Assembly: GCA_963765555.1 (NCBI GenBank)
Contig: CAVXWX010000005.1
Span: forward strand, 1-64,000
Length of the DNA stretch: 64,000 nucleotides
Source of the DNA: JL08 sp963765555
GTDB taxonomy: Bacteria; Pseudomonadota; Alphaproteobacteria; Rhodobacterales; Rhodobacteraceae
Direction of reading: 5' to 3'
Shown here: piece by piece, positions 47,314 to 56,928 of the stretch
How positions within the stretch are numbered: the first letter of the stretch is position 1
Layout: every line of letters starts with the position of its first letter
The notes under the pieces: generated by a model
Told to the model about the DNA's origin: nothing
Seen by the model: the letters and a program-made list of their open reading frames with translations, nothing else
Databases searched by the model: none
Translations under genes and position numbers: made by a program

Positions 47314-48447
47314 ATGAATGTGCCAAACGCCAATGCGTCCCCCCTGTTGGCGGACTGCCCGCCAAGCCTGCCTGCCAAAGCCTATTACGACGATCAGTGG
47401 TTTGATCGTGAACGTGCCGCGATCTGGGCCCGAAACTGGGTCTATGCAGGCCGCACCAGCACGTTCGCACCCCGCACCATCCGCAAGATCGATGTGGCGG
47501 GCGAAAGCGTAATAGTGGCCTGTGACGACGCGGGCACCCTGAAAGCCTATCACAACACCTGCCGCCATCGCGGGGCCGAACTGTGCTCTGCGCAGCAACA
47601 GGATTATAACGGGCGGCTGATCCGGTGCCCCTATCACGCGTGGGCCTATGACAATGACGGCGCGCTGGTTTCGACCGGCTATGCCACGCCCACACCCGAT
47701 TTCGACAAAGCCCAGCATGGCCTGTTTCCGGTGGCTTTGCGGCACTGGAATGGGTTTGTCTTTCTCTGTCTTGCCGACACGCCGCCCCCGTTCGAACCCG
47801 ACATGGGGATGGCCGCGCTGGACAACTGGCCTATGGATCGCCTTGTCACCGGCCATGTTCTGGAAACGCAACTGGCCTGCAACTGGAAAATCTTCTGGGA
47901 AAACTACAATGAATGCCTGCATTGCCCGGGTATCCACCCCGGACTAAGCGATCGGGTTCCGATCTATCGCAAGGGCATCATGTCCGATGAAGAAGATCCG
48001 GCATGGTCGCCGGATCAGGGACATAGGGCCGCGTTAAAAGACGGCGCGCGCAGTTGGACGGTGAACGGGCACCCTTGCGGACCAGAGTTCCCCGATCTCA
48101 GCCAGCGCGAACGCGACATTGCCCACAACTTTGTCACGGTTTACCCGTCGATCTATGTCGTCGCGCACGTGGATTATGTGCGCGCCGTTTCGATGATCCC
48201 CCTGTCCCCCGAGATCACGCAATTGCGCGCGGAATGGTTGTTCCTGCCCGAAACACTGGCGCAGCCGGATTTCGATCTGGCCAATGTCACCGGTTTTGCC
48301 ACCACCGTCCTGCAAGAGGATGGTGCCGCCTGCGAAATGAACCAGCGCGGGCTGAAATCATACCGCTTTGAACAAGGCCGGTTGATGCCGCAAGAGTTCG
48401 AAATTCACGCATTCCACCAATGGGTGATGGCCCGGCTTAACGCGTGA
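47314..48447 (+). CDS. Rieske-type aromatic-ring-hydroxylating/demethylating oxygenase, alpha subunit
   Basis: A 377-residue oxygenase. The N-terminal Rieske domain binds a [2Fe-2S] cluster through CRHRG and CPYHAW. The catalytic domain has the mononuclear iron site: ENYNECLHCPGIHP with the two His, and a later Asp. The sequence is of the group that includes glycine-betaine and carnitine-type demethylating oxygenases as well as aromatic dioxygenases; substrate not determined. No reductase gene is adjacent. AGGAGG nine bases before ATG 47314 fixes the start. Confidence 0.85.
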   Translation: MNVPNANASPLLADCPPSLPAKAYYDDQWFDRERAAIWARNWVYAGRTSTFAPRTIRKIDVAGESVIVACDDAGTLKAYHNTCRHRGAELCSAQQQDYNGRLIRCPYHAWAYDNDGALVSTGYATPTPDFDKAQHGLFPVALRHWNGFVFLCLADTPPPFEPDMGMAALDNWPMDRLVTGHVLETQLACNWKIFWENYNECLHCPGIHPGLSDRVPIYRKGIMSDEEDPAWSPDQGHRAALKDGARSWTVNGHPCGPEFPDLSQRERDIAHNFVTVYPSIYVVAHVDYVRAVSMIPLSPEITQLRAEWLFLPETLAQPDFDLANVTGFATTVLQEDGAACEMNQRGLKSYRFEQGRLMPQEFEIHAFHQWVMARLNA

Positions 48448-48471
48448 GACCGGCACATCGCGCGCCACACC

Positions 48472-48834
48472 TTAGGCGCGCACAAGCCAGCCGCCTTGCG
48501 CGGGCAGAAATGCCTCGACCGCGGCAGAGGCGATCACGATGGTCGTCCCTGTCTCGGGGTTGTCCACGTTAAGACCGCCTTTGACCGCCCGCACCGTGAC
48601 GCGCCCGCGCGGCAGGTTTTGGGCCAATGCCACAACATCGACCGCCTCGGGGTCTTGCACCGCCACGGTTACCTGCACCCGCATGGCATCATGCGGGATA
48701 TCCAGCGCCTCGAACATCGGGATCGAAGAATGACGGATCGCGTCTTCGATCGCGCGGGCGGCGGCCTTGGTGTAATCCATACCGTACAGATCATTGCCCA
48801 TGCCCATTTCTATAATCATCCGCTGATCGCTCAT
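48472..48834 (-). CDS. Lin0512 family protein (second of a pair)
   Basis: A 120-residue protein of the Lin0512 family, function unknown. The pattern MIIEMGMGNDLYGMDYTKAA then AIEDAIRHSSIPMFE, VQVTVAVQDPEAVDV and VKGGLNV is shared with its neighbour: both have the E(F/M)GMG start, the same A-x-x-A-x-x-D-A helix and the V-x-V(Q)-P-(E/D)-A-V-D-V strand. It overlaps the upstream paralogue by ATGA. It converges on the oxygenase gene. Confidence 0.78.
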   Translation of the reverse strand: MSDQRMIIEMGMGNDLYGMDYTKAAARAIEDAIRHSSIPMFEALDIPHDAMRVQVTVAVQDPEAVDVVALAQNLPRGRVTVRAVKGGLNVDNPETGTTIVIASAAVEAFLPAQGGWLVRA

Positions 48835-49178
48835 CCCGCACGCTCCATATCAAAGCTCACCGACAGGGCGACATTGGCGATGATTGTGGCGGGGCCATCG
48901 CCATCGGGGCGGGCAATGTCCAGCCCGCCGTGGCGCACCACAATATCGGGCTGGCCATAGGGAAACACCGCCTTGATTGCATCAACATCCACCGCATCGG
49001 GATGTTGCACCCCGATTTCGACCGTCAAAATCATCGCGTCCTTGGGAAAGCCGAAAAGTTCCGCCATGTTGATCGAATTGTGCCACAGCGCATCCTTGAC
49101 CGCGCGGCGCGCCGCTTCTGTGTAATCGCCACGGCGCAGCGATGTGCCCATCCCGAATTCCGTCAAAAGCCTGTGCAT
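48831..49178 (-). CDS. Lin0512 family protein (first of a pair)
   Basis: A 115-residue paralogue of the next gene: LLTEFGMGTSLRRGDYTEAA, RRAVKDALWHNSINMAELFG, LTVEIGVQHPDAVDVDAIKA and VRHGGLDIARPDGDG. The two proteins share the whole fold and are made from overlapping frames, which suggests that they form a hetero-oligomer. The start is ATG 49178. It is divergent from the SDR gene. Confidence 0.78.
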   Translation of the reverse strand: MHRLLTEFGMGTSLRRGDYTEAARRAVKDALWHNSINMAELFGFPKDAMILTVEIGVQHPDAVDVDAIKAVFPYGQPDIVVRHGGLDIARPDGDGPATIIANVALSVSFDMERAG

Positions 49179-49327
49179 CGCCTGTTTCCCCTGTTTCTGT
49201 CCCGCACTTAGCGCGCCAGTATCAAAACCTCCAGTGCGTCACGGGGCGAAACACGTTTTCCCGCTCTGGACTTTGTCGGCCCTGTCGTGAACAACTCTCG
49301 CCACATAGATAGCCGAAAGAATGCCCA

Positions 49328-50083
49328 ATGCCCCTTGATCAGACCAAAGCCATTGTCACCGGTGCCGCCTCTGGCCTTGGCGAAGCCACGGCCCGCCATT
49401 TTGCGCAGCAGGGCGCAGCCGTGACAGTGTTGGACCGTGATACAGACAAGGGCATGGCGGTTGCAAAGGACATCGGCGGGCATTTCGTGCAAACCGATGT
49501 CACCGACGAAGCATCGGCCCAAGCCGCAATTGACGCCGCCGTGGGCCACATGGGCGGGCTGAACGTGGCCGTCAACTGTGCCGGGATCGCCATCGGGATC
49601 AAAACCATCGGACGTGACGGCCCGCACCCGCTGGACGCGTTCCAGCGTAGTATCGACATCAACCTTGTCGGCAGTTTCAACATTGCGCGGCTGGCAGCGC
49701 AGGCCATGGCCGCCAATGATCCCGCCCCCGATGGCAACCGCGGCGTGATCATCAACACGGCATCCATCGCCGCCTTTGACGGGCAAAAGGGGCAAACCGC
49801 CTATGCCGCATCAAAGGGCGGCATTGTTGGCATGACCCTGCCCATGGCGCGCGATCTGGCCAGCACCGGCATCCGTGTCATGACAATTGCCCCCGGAATT
49901 TTCCGCACACCCATGCTGATCGGGCTGGGCGAAGAGATTATGGCGTCGCTGGCCGCCGATGTGACCTGTCCGCCCCGTTTGGGCGACCCGGAAGAATACG
50001 CGCAACTGGCGGCCTTTATCGTCACTGCCGGCTATCTGAACGGCGAAGTGATCCGCATCGACGGCGCGTTGCGCCTGCGTTAA
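49328..50083 (+). CDS. SDR-family oxidoreductase, 3-hydroxyacyl-CoA dehydrogenase type
   Basis: A 251-residue short-chain dehydrogenase with the NAD-binding AIVTGAASGLGEATARHF, the structural NCAGIA motif and the catalytic Ser-Tyr-Lys set (INTASIAAFDGQKGQTAYAASKGG). The acidic residue after beta-2 (LDRDTD) indicates NAD(H) rather than NADP(H). The overall pattern, ending GEVIRIDGALRL, is that of type-2 3-hydroxyacyl-CoA dehydrogenases (17beta-HSD10-like). It is followed 17 bases later by the MOSC gene. Confidence 0.88.
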   Translation: MPLDQTKAIVTGAASGLGEATARHFAQQGAAVTVLDRDTDKGMAVAKDIGGHFVQTDVTDEASAQAAIDAAVGHMGGLNVAVNCAGIAIGIKTIGRDGPHPLDAFQRSIDINLVGSFNIARLAAQAMAANDPAPDGNRGVIINTASIAAFDGQKGQTAYAASKGGIVGMTLPMARDLASTGIRVMTIAPGIFRTPMLIGLGEEIMASLAADVTCPPRLGDPEEYAQLAAFIVTAGYLNGEVIRIDGALRLR

Positions 50084-50100
50084 GCGCTAAGAGGTGTCCC

Positions 50101-50574
50101 ATGTGGCAAGGTGAACTGCTCAACATCCACACCGCACCCGCCGCCCGTGCGCCGATGCAGGCGCATAACGCAGTGGAAGTGATCGCTGGCGTCGGGATCA
50201 AGGGGGACCGGTATGCGACGGATGTGAACACCGGCACCTATTCGGAATTTCCCGATATCCGCGAAGTGACCCTGATCGAGATCGAAACCATCGAGGCACT
50301 GGCGCGCGATCATGCGATCACCCTGCCCCTGCACGAACACCGGCGCAATCTGACAACCCGCGATGTGCCGCTGAACCATCTGGTCGGGCGGCAGTTCTAT
50401 GTGGGCGATGTGCTGCTGGAAGGCGGGCGACTGAACACGCCCTGCCGCTATCTGGATATGATCACGCAAAAGACCGTGTGTGACCTGATGGAACACCGCT
50501 CGGGCCTGAATTGCCGGATTGTCACCGGTGGCACGATCCGCATCGGCGACATCATTCGCCTCGCCAGCCGTTAA
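50101..50574 (+). CDS. MOSC domain protein
   Basis: A 157-residue protein that is a single MOSC (molybdenum-cofactor sulfurase C-terminal) domain: GIKGDRYATD with the conserved GDR turn, NLTTRDVPLNHLVGRQFYVGDVLLEG, and the conserved Cys in TPCRYLDMITQ which is proposed to carry sulfur. MOSC domains transfer sulfur or bind Moco substrates; a partner for this one is not evident. It shares an operon with the SDR gene and ends four bases into the convergent ABC-F gene. Confidence 0.83.
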   Translation: MWQGELLNIHTAPAARAPMQAHNAVEVIAGVGIKGDRYATDVNTGTYSEFPDIREVTLIEIETIEALARDHAITLPLHEHRRNLTTRDVPLNHLVGRQFYVGDVLLEGGRLNTPCRYLDMITQKTVCDLMEHRSGLNCRIVTGGTIRIGDIIRLASR

Positions 50575-52380
50575 CCGCCTGCCTTTTCCTCAAGGCGCAA
50601 CCATTCATCTTCGGCCTCGGCCACACGGTCGTGCCGCGCGACCAACGCATCCGACGCTTTCTGGAATTTCACCGGCTCGCGGGTGAACAGCTCGGCATCC
50701 GACAACAACACTTCCAGCTTTGCGATCTCGGCCTGAAGCCGTTCGATCTCGGCAGGCAGTGCTTCCAGCCTGTGCTGTTCGGTAAAACTCAGGCCAGATT
50801 TCGGCGCTTGTGCCGGCTTGACCTTTTCGGTCTTACGCTTTGATTTCACGACACTTTCATCAAAATCGACCGTGCCGCGCTGCGCCTGATAATCGCTCCA
50901 GCCTCCGGCATAGACGGTGGCCTTGCCGTTGCCTTCCATGGCAACCGTTGTGGCCGCCACCCGATCCAGAAAATCACGATCGTGGCTGACCAGAAGCACG
51001 GTGCCGTCATAATCCCCCAGCAGATCCTGCAACAGGTCCAGCGTTTCCACATCCAGATCGTTGGTCGGTTCGTCCAGCACCAGCACATTGCTTTCGCGCG
51101 CCATGATCTTAGCCAGCAGCAACCGCGCCTTTTCCCCGCCCGAAAGCGAGCGCACGGGGGCACGCGCCTGCGCCTCGTCAAACAGGAATTCCTTAAGGTA
51201 TCCAACCACATGGCGCGGCATCCCGCGCACCAGTATCTGGTCGGCCTTGCCCGACACGCGCATGTCGGGATCGCCTGTCAGACTGTCCCACAGCGACATA
51301 TCGGGATCCAGCTGCGCCCGGGCCTGATCAAACACCGCCACCGCCAGATTCGTGCCCAACGTGACCGTGCCGCTGTCAGGGGCCACCTCGCCTGTCAGCA
51401 TCTTCAACAGCGCGGTCTTGCCCACGCCATTGGGTCCGACAAAGGCAATCCGATCACCCCGCTGCACCTTCAGCGAAAAATTCTCGACGATCACCTTACC
51501 ATCATAAGCCTTCGTTATATCAATGGCTTCCATGACTTTCTTGCCGGATTTCTGCCCGCTGTCCAGCGCCATGGCGGCGGTGCCCTGCCGCCGGATTTGC
51601 GCTGCGGCCTGCGCGCGCAAATCCTGCAAGGCACGCACCCGCCCCTGATTGCGTTTGCGCCGCGCAGAAATACCCTCGACGGCCCATCGCGCTTCGGCCT
51701 TGATCTTGCGTTTCAGCTTGTGGCGCTGGGTGTCTTCTTCTTCCCACGTGGCATCACGCCAGGCTTCGAATGCGTCAAACCCCTTTTCCTGCCGCCGCAC
51801 CATTCCCCTGTCAATCCAGAGGGTTGCACGCGTCAATGCACGTAAAAACGCACGGTCGTGACTGATCAGAACGAACGCGGCGCGGGTTTGCGCCAGTTCC
51901 GCCTCCAACCATCCGATCGCTTCGATATCCAGATGGTTGGTCGGCTCGTCCAGCAACATCAGATCGGGCGCTTCGGCCATCAGTTTGGCCAGCGCCGCGC
52001 GGCGCCGTTCGCCCCCCGAGGCGGTGGCCACCGGGCGTGGCCGGATCGAATTTCAGCCCTGCACCGGCGCGTTCCACCTTGTATACCTCGCCCGCATCCA
52101 GCGCGCTGGTGGCGAAATCGCCCAAGGTCGCAAACCCCGTCATATCAGGGTCCTGCTCCATATAGCCCACGGAAATACCGGGCGGCACAACAACCGTGCC
52201 ACTGTCCGCCTCGACCAGTCCGGCCATCACTTTCATCAGCGTTGATTTGCCCGACCCGTTGCGCCCGACAAGCGCGACCCGGTCCCCCTGCTGCACGACA
52301 AGGTCCAGCCCGTCAAAAACAGGGTCTCCGCCGAAAGTCAGCGAAATATCGGAAAGTTGTAAAATCGGTGCGCGTGCCAT
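50571..52380 (-). CDS. ABC-F family ATPase (Uup-like), one frame break
   Basis: Second ABC-F gene in the window, 602 residues after removing an extra base near 52034. Domain 1 has ALVGRNGSGKSTLMK, ASGGERRRAALA and LLLDEPTNHLD; domain 2 has AFVGPNGVGKTALLK, RSLSGGEKARLLLA and LVLDEPTNDLD. The C-terminal coiled coil of about 80 residues (ALPAEIERLQAEIAKLEVLL) is the DNA/RNA-binding tail of Uup. These proteins act on ribosomes and in suppression of transposon excision. Confidence 0.85.
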
Positions 52381-52465
52381 AGCGCGCAGCTAACGCCAGC
52401 CGGTGACAGCGTCAACGACCCCCAATCATCTTTTCAAAAATACTTCCGCCGGCGGCATCCACCCT

Positions 52466-53209
52466 CTATCCCGCCACCGCCCGCAGCAGCTTCTTGCGCG
52501 CAGGCGGAATGGCCCGGATTTCAAGCCCTGTAAAGACATGCAACGTGTTCATGTGCCGATCAACCACAGCATGATCGCTGACCCAGCCCCCCATCAGCAG
52601 ATAGGTGCGCAACAGCGGCGGCATACACATCATCGCTTTTTTCACATCCGGCTTGCGCCGCAGACGGGCCGCGAACCGGAAGACATCGGGGGCCTTGATG
52701 CGGGGCAGCCATCGCGGCGGGGCCAGATGGCGGGCCCGCAACATTGCAAACGTATCCAGATATTCCTTGGTTTCAGTGCCCGCAAATGACGAACAGCCAA
52801 ATAACAGGCCGATCTCGCTTTCATCGACATAGGCCGTCATCGCGCCCCACGCCACGCGCAGAATATCAGGATCACTATATCCCGGCCGGATACAGAACCG
52901 GCCCATTTCGGCCATGCGGTGCGGATAGGATTCCAGTGCTGTCAGTTCGTAATACTGGGCAGAATAGCTGTTTGAGATCTCGCGCCCGTCTTGCAAGGGC
53001 AAAACCCTGAAACAACAGACAAGAATTTCCGTGGCGGCTTCGATCACCAGAAAATGCAAACATTTTTCATCAAATGTATCGCAATCCAGCCCGCCCTCGT
53101 TTCCGGACCGGAACGCTTGGGCGCGCAGGGATTGGGCCGCAACCAGATCAGCGGGACACGTGGCCTGACGGATCAGGTATTTGCCGCGGAACCACACCTG
53201 ACGTGGCAT
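52466..53209 (-). CDS. olsB: L-ornithine N-alpha-acyltransferase (OlsB)
   Basis: A 247-residue GNAT-like acyltransferase of the OlsB/hemolysin-like family that attaches a 3-hydroxyacyl chain to ornithine, the first step of ornithine-lipid synthesis. Seen: YLIRQATCPADLVAAQSLRA, QAFRSGNEGGLDCDTFDEKC, the typical MAEMGRFCIRPGY with conserved Glu and Arg, and PPLLRTYLLMGGWVSDHAV. The second enzyme, OlsA, is not next to it. Start at ATG 53209; it follows bamE on the same strand by 15 bases. Confidence 0.88.
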   Translation of the reverse strand: MPRQVWFRGKYLIRQATCPADLVAAQSLRAQAFRSGNEGGLDCDTFDEKCLHFLVIEAATEILVCCFRVLPLQDGREISNSYSAQYYELTALESYPHRMAEMGRFCIRPGYSDPDILRVAWGAMTAYVDESEIGLLFGCSSFAGTETKEYLDTFAMLRARHLAPPRWLPRIKAPDVFRFAARLRRKPDVKKAMMCMPPLLRTYLLMGGWVSDHAVVDRHMNTLHVFTGLEIRAIPPARKKLLRAVAG

Positions 53210-53224
53210 CCCGCCGGCCCCGCC

Positions 53225-53680
53225 CTAGCCGCCAAACCCGCCGGTGCCGATCTGCCCGATGTTACCAAGCAGCTGCCGGATAAAGGTTTTGCCTTCGGTC
53301 GAACTGCTTGTGACCCGTCGGCTCAAGACAACCGGGTTGCCGTCTTGCAGGCCATACCGTTCAATATTGGTGACGGTGCCGCCGGTGTTAAAGCTGATGG
53401 CGACAAGCTGCCGGTCCACCACTTCGGGCCGCCGAAAGGCAAAGGTACGCACCTGCGTGCGCACGTAATAATACCCGTCACCATCCAGAACGCCCCCGGC
53501 CGAGGGAATGCCGATGGTTTCCTCGACGCTGTCCTTGTTGTCGACCCCGACAACAATTTCGGCAAGCTCTGCTTCAGTCGGGACATAGCCATGGTTTCGG
53601 TATGACGCCGCACAGGCCCCAAGGGCCACAAGGGCGGCAGCGACCGCAGCCCATTTCAATCCGGCTCTTATCCTCGACAT
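53225..53680 (-). CDS. bamE: Outer-membrane assembly lipoprotein BamE
   Basis: A 151-residue lipoprotein (signal with lipobox LGAC at residue ~20) of the SmpA/OmlA fold: NHGYVPTEAELAEIVVGVDN, IGIPSAGGVLDGDGYYYVRT and QLVAISFNTGGTVTNIERYGL are the small alpha-beta domain. BamE supports the BAM complex that inserts outer-membrane proteins such as LptD. It is divergent from the DUF177 gene, with 89 bases between the starts. Confidence 0.88.
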   Translation of the reverse strand: MSRIRAGLKWAAVAAALVALGACAASYRNHGYVPTEAELAEIVVGVDNKDSVEETIGIPSAGGVLDGDGYYYVRTQVRTFAFRRPEVVDRQLVAISFNTGGTVTNIERYGLQDGNPVVLSRRVTSSSTEGKTFIRQLLGNIGQIGTGGFGG

Positions 53681-53769
53681 GGCATCCCTCTTGCATTCGC
53701 ATCTTGTGCCTTGGTATCCCGATTACAGAAGGATCGCCTCCGGTTCAAGAAACGAAAGTGCATATCAGG

Positions 53770-54318
53770 ATGAGTTTGCCCCCAAGCCCAACACGCGCCT
53801 TGCGTGTCGCGGATTTGTCGCACAACGCGGCAACGCCGTTTGATGTGCGCCCTGACACGGCGACACTGGAGGGTATCGCGCGCGATCTGGGCCTGTTGGC
53901 GCTGCGCAAACTGTCGTTTCAGGGCACAGTGTCGGCTTTGGGCAAACACGATTGGGAGTTGCAGGCAACTTTGGGCGCAACCGTTGTTCAACCCTGTGTC
54001 GTGACGCTGGAACCTGTGACAACGCGCATTGATCTGCCTGTGGTGCGCCGCTTTGTCAAAGATTTGGCAAGACCTGATGCACGCGAAATAGAAATGCCCG
54101 AAGATGATACGATCGAACCATTGGGCACGGTGATCGATCCGGCGCAGGTGATGATCGAATCTCTTGCACTGGCTCTGCCCGATTATCCCCGAAAAGAAGG
54201 GGCCGACCTGGAGCAATCGCGATTTGCCGAACCCGGCACCGCCCCGATGAGCGATGACGAAGCCAAACCTTTTGCCGGCCTTGCAGACCTGCGGGGCAGT
54301 CTGAAAAAAGATCGCTGA
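53770..54318 (+). CDS. DUF177/YceD family protein (23S rRNA accumulation protein)
   Basis: A 182-residue protein of the YceD/DUF177 family, involved in 23S rRNA maturation and commonly encoded just before rpmF, as here. Seen: LQATLGATVVQPCVVTLEPV, the family Cys strand followed by TRIDLPVVRRF, and an acidic C-terminal part with ALALPDYPRKEGAD. ATG 53770 is used; GTG 53758 is in frame four codons upstream. Confidence 0.85.
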   Translation: MSLPPSPTRALRVADLSHNAATPFDVRPDTATLEGIARDLGLLALRKLSFQGTVSALGKHDWELQATLGATVVQPCVVTLEPVTTRIDLPVVRRFVKDLARPDAREIEMPEDDTIEPLGTVIDPAQVMIESLALALPDYPRKEGADLEQSRFAEPGTAPMSDDEAKPFAGLADLRGSLKKDR

Positions 54319-54507
54319 CAGCGCGTATGTGTGTTTGTTTTGACGCGATCCAGAAATCGCTTGCGCCGGGAACAAATAACAGTATTTTCGCGCCTTCATC
54401 GTATTTAGAGTTGGACATGACGCAGGCTTGGGCCTAAACGCACGTCACGCTCGTGAAACGCGGCCCGATGCCGATCTTGGCAGGCCCATAATATCTGAGG
54501 TTGAGAC

Positions 54508-54714
54508 ATGGCTGTCCAACAAAACAAAGTATCCAAGTCACGCCGCAACAACCGTCGCGGCCATGATGCCCTGGTTGCTGCGAACCCGAATGAATGTGCA
54601 AACTGCGGCGAACTGAAACGCCCGCATCACATTTGCGCGGCCTGCGGGCACTATGACGATCAGGAAGTTATCGCTATGGTGGACGAGGTCGATCTGGACG
54701 AAGACGCGGCCTGA
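54508..54714 (+). CDS. rpmF: 50S ribosomal protein L32
   Basis: A 68-residue ribosomal protein: AVQQNKVSKSRRNNRRG and the zinc-finger-like CANCGELKRPHHICAACGHY with four Cys. GAGG is seven bases before ATG 54508. It has a 189-base leader after the DUF177 gene, so it may have its own promoter, and it precedes plsX by 23 bases. Confidence 0.96.
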   Translation: MAVQQNKVSKSRRNNRRGHDALVAANPNECANCGELKRPHHICAACGHYDDQEVIAMVDEVDLDEDAA

Positions 54715-54737
54715 CCTAAAGGCACAAAGGCATTCGC

Positions 54738-55862
54738 ATGACGGCACAGCCCGATCAATCAGACGCGAAGGCCAAGCGCATTATCCTATCTGTTGATGCA
54801 ATGGGTGGAGACCAGGGACCGGCGACAGTTGTCGCCGGTATTGCCGAATCTGCACGCCTGAACCCCGAGATCGGGTTCATTCTGCATGGCCACGCGGACG
54901 AACTGCACGCACTTGTTGCCAAGCGCAAACCGTTGCAGGGCCGGTGCGAGATCAGGGATGCCCCCGATGTCGTGTCGATGGATGACAAACCATCATCCGT
55001 CGTGCGCAATGGCAAAACCACATCCATGTGGTCGGCCATCGAATCGGTGCGCGCGGGTGAAGCAACTGTGGCCGTGTCCTGCGGAAACACCGGCGCGTTG
55101 ATGGCATTGGCAATGATCCGCTTGCGCAAATTGCCCGGCGTGAACCGCCCCGCCATCGCGGTGCTTTACCCGTCACGTAACCCGCAGCGGTTCAATGTGT
55201 TGCTGGATGTCGGTGCCGATGTGCGCGCTGACGCCCGCGATCTGCTGCAATACGCGATGATGGGTGCGTCTTACGCGCGCAACGGCCTTGATCTGCGCCG
55301 CCCGCGCATCGGTTTGCTGAATGTCGGGACCGAAGAACACAAAGGCCGCGCTGAAATGAAGGAAGCGCACGAACTGATCGGTCAATATGCCGATACAGCG
55401 GCTTATGAATTTGTCGGCTTTGTCGAGGGCGGCGATATTTCCGGTGATGTTGCGGATGTGATTGTGACCGACGGATTTACCGGCAACGTTGCGATCAAGA
55501 CCGGCGAAGGCACGGCGCAACTGATCGGAGATCTGTTGCGTGAAGCCTTTAAATACTCTCCGCTGTCGCGTTTGGCCTCGTTGCTGGCGCTGACATCGCT
55601 GACCCGTCTGAAGAAACGTATTGATCCCCGCCGCGTGAACGGCGGCGTTTTTCTGGGCCTGAACGGCACTGTGGTCAAATCACACGGCTCTGCAGATGCG
55701 ACCGGTGTGTCTGCTGCGGTCAAGCTGGCATTCCAGCTGGCCCAACTGGGATTTACGGAAAAGCTGGCCGCGCGGGTTGCATCTACCGGTCTGCTTGACC
55801 AAGATGACGATACAGGCACATCAGCAGAACAAGCCGCACACACGAACGGACAAAAAGAATGA
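54738..55862 (+). CDS. plsX: Phosphate acyltransferase PlsX
   Basis: A 374-residue peripheral membrane enzyme that makes acyl-phosphate from acyl-ACP for phospholipid synthesis. Seen: LSVDAMGGDQGPATVVAGI, VSCGNTGALMALAMIRL, GNVAIKTGEGTAQLIGDL, and SADATGVSAAVKLAF. The last ~20 residues are polar and not conserved. It overlaps fabH by ATGA, the common plsX-fabH pair. Confidence 0.95.
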   Translation: MTAQPDQSDAKAKRIILSVDAMGGDQGPATVVAGIAESARLNPEIGFILHGHADELHALVAKRKPLQGRCEIRDAPDVVSMDDKPSSVVRNGKTTSMWSAIESVRAGEATVAVSCGNTGALMALAMIRLRKLPGVNRPAIAVLYPSRNPQRFNVLLDVGADVRADARDLLQYAMMGASYARNGLDLRRPRIGLLNVGTEEHKGRAEMKEAHELIGQYADTAAYEFVGFVEGGDISGDVADVIVTDGFTGNVAIKTGEGTAQLIGDLLREAFKYSPLSRLASLLALTSLTRLKKRIDPRRVNGGVFLGLNGTVVKSHGSADATGVSAAVKLAFQLAQLGFTEKLAARVASTGLLDQDDDTGTSAEQAAHTNGQKE

Positions 55863-56830
55863 CAAGACGCGCCGTGGTCAAAGGCGTCGGGCATTATCTA
55901 CCCGAACGGATCGTTCCAAACAGCGAATTCGAAAAAACGCTCGATACTACAGATGAATGGATCAAATCCCGTTCCGGTATCGAACGCCGGCATTTCGCCG
56001 CCGAAGGCGAAACCACATCGGCAATGGCCACCATGGCCGCGCGCGCCGCGTTGCAGGATGCCGGGCTGGACGCATCCGATATTGATGCGATTGTACTGGC
56101 CACGTCCACGGCCGATCTGACATTTCCGTCCGCCGCCACAATGGTACAGGCCGAACTGGGCATGACCAAAGGCTTTGCCTTTGATGTACAGGCTGTGTGT
56201 GCAGGCTTTATCTTTGCGCTGTCCAATGCCGCCGCGTTGATTTCATCGCATCAGGCCAACAGGGTTCTGGTGATCGGTGCCGAAACCTTTAGCCGCATCA
56301 TGGACTGGAGCGATCGCGGCACATGCGTTTTGTTCGGCGATGGCGCGGGCGCACTGATCCTGGAAGGTCAGGACGGCGCGGGCACCGCACAGGATCGGGG
56401 CATCCTGTCGACCGATCTGAACAGCGACGGGCGCTATCGCGACCTGTTATACGTTGATGGCGGAGTGAGCACGCATTCCACCGGATATCTGCGCATGCAG
56501 GGCAATCAGGTGTTCCGCCACGCGGTTGAAAAACTGGCCAGCACCGCGGAAACCGCGATGCAACGGGCCGGAGTCAGCACGGACGAGGTTGACTGGATCG
56601 TGCCGCATCAGGCCAACATCCGTATTATTCAGGGCACGGCCAAGAAAATGGGCGTGCCGATGGAAAAGGTGGTCGTGACGGTACAGGACCACGGCAATAC
56701 ATCAGCGGCATCGATTCCTCTTGCCCTGTCGGTCGGAAAGGCACGCGGCCAGATCAAACAGGGCGATCTGATCGTGACCGAGGCCATCGGCGGCGGTTTG
56801 GCGTGGGGTGCCGTGGTTCTGCGCTGGTAA
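55859..56830 (+). CDS. fabH: 3-oxoacyl-ACP synthase III (FabH)
   Basis: A 323-residue condensing enzyme that starts fatty-acid synthesis from acetyl-CoA and malonyl-ACP. The Cys-His-Asn triad is present: FDVQAVCAGFIFAL, WIVPHQANIRI and VQDHGNTSAASIPLAL. Length and order are canonical. Confidence 0.96.
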   Translation: MTRRAVVKGVGHYLPERIVPNSEFEKTLDTTDEWIKSRSGIERRHFAAEGETTSAMATMAARAALQDAGLDASDIDAIVLATSTADLTFPSAATMVQAELGMTKGFAFDVQAVCAGFIFALSNAAALISSHQANRVLVIGAETFSRIMDWSDRGTCVLFGDGAGALILEGQDGAGTAQDRGILSTDLNSDGRYRDLLYVDGGVSTHSTGYLRMQGNQVFRHAVEKLASTAETAMQRAGVSTDEVDWIVPHQANIRIIQGTAKKMGVPMEKVVVTVQDHGNTSAASIPLALSVGKARGQIKQGDLIVTEAIGGGLAWGAVVLRW

Positions 56831-56876
56831 TAGGTTGCATTTCATCGCTTAATCTTGTCCTCACAAGCCATTGATA

Positions 56877-56905
56877 TTGACTCGGAATTTCCAAAGACCC
56901 TATGG
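56877..56905 (+). promoter_or_regulatory. Candidate promoter for ihfA
   Basis: TTGACT at 56877 and CTATGG at 56900 are separated by 17 bases, upstream of ATG 56929. The -10 element is weak. The space between fabH and ihfA is only 98 bases, so read-through from fabH is also possible. Confidence 0.3.
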
Positions 56906-56928
56906 TTGCCAAAACAAAGGGGATGGAA

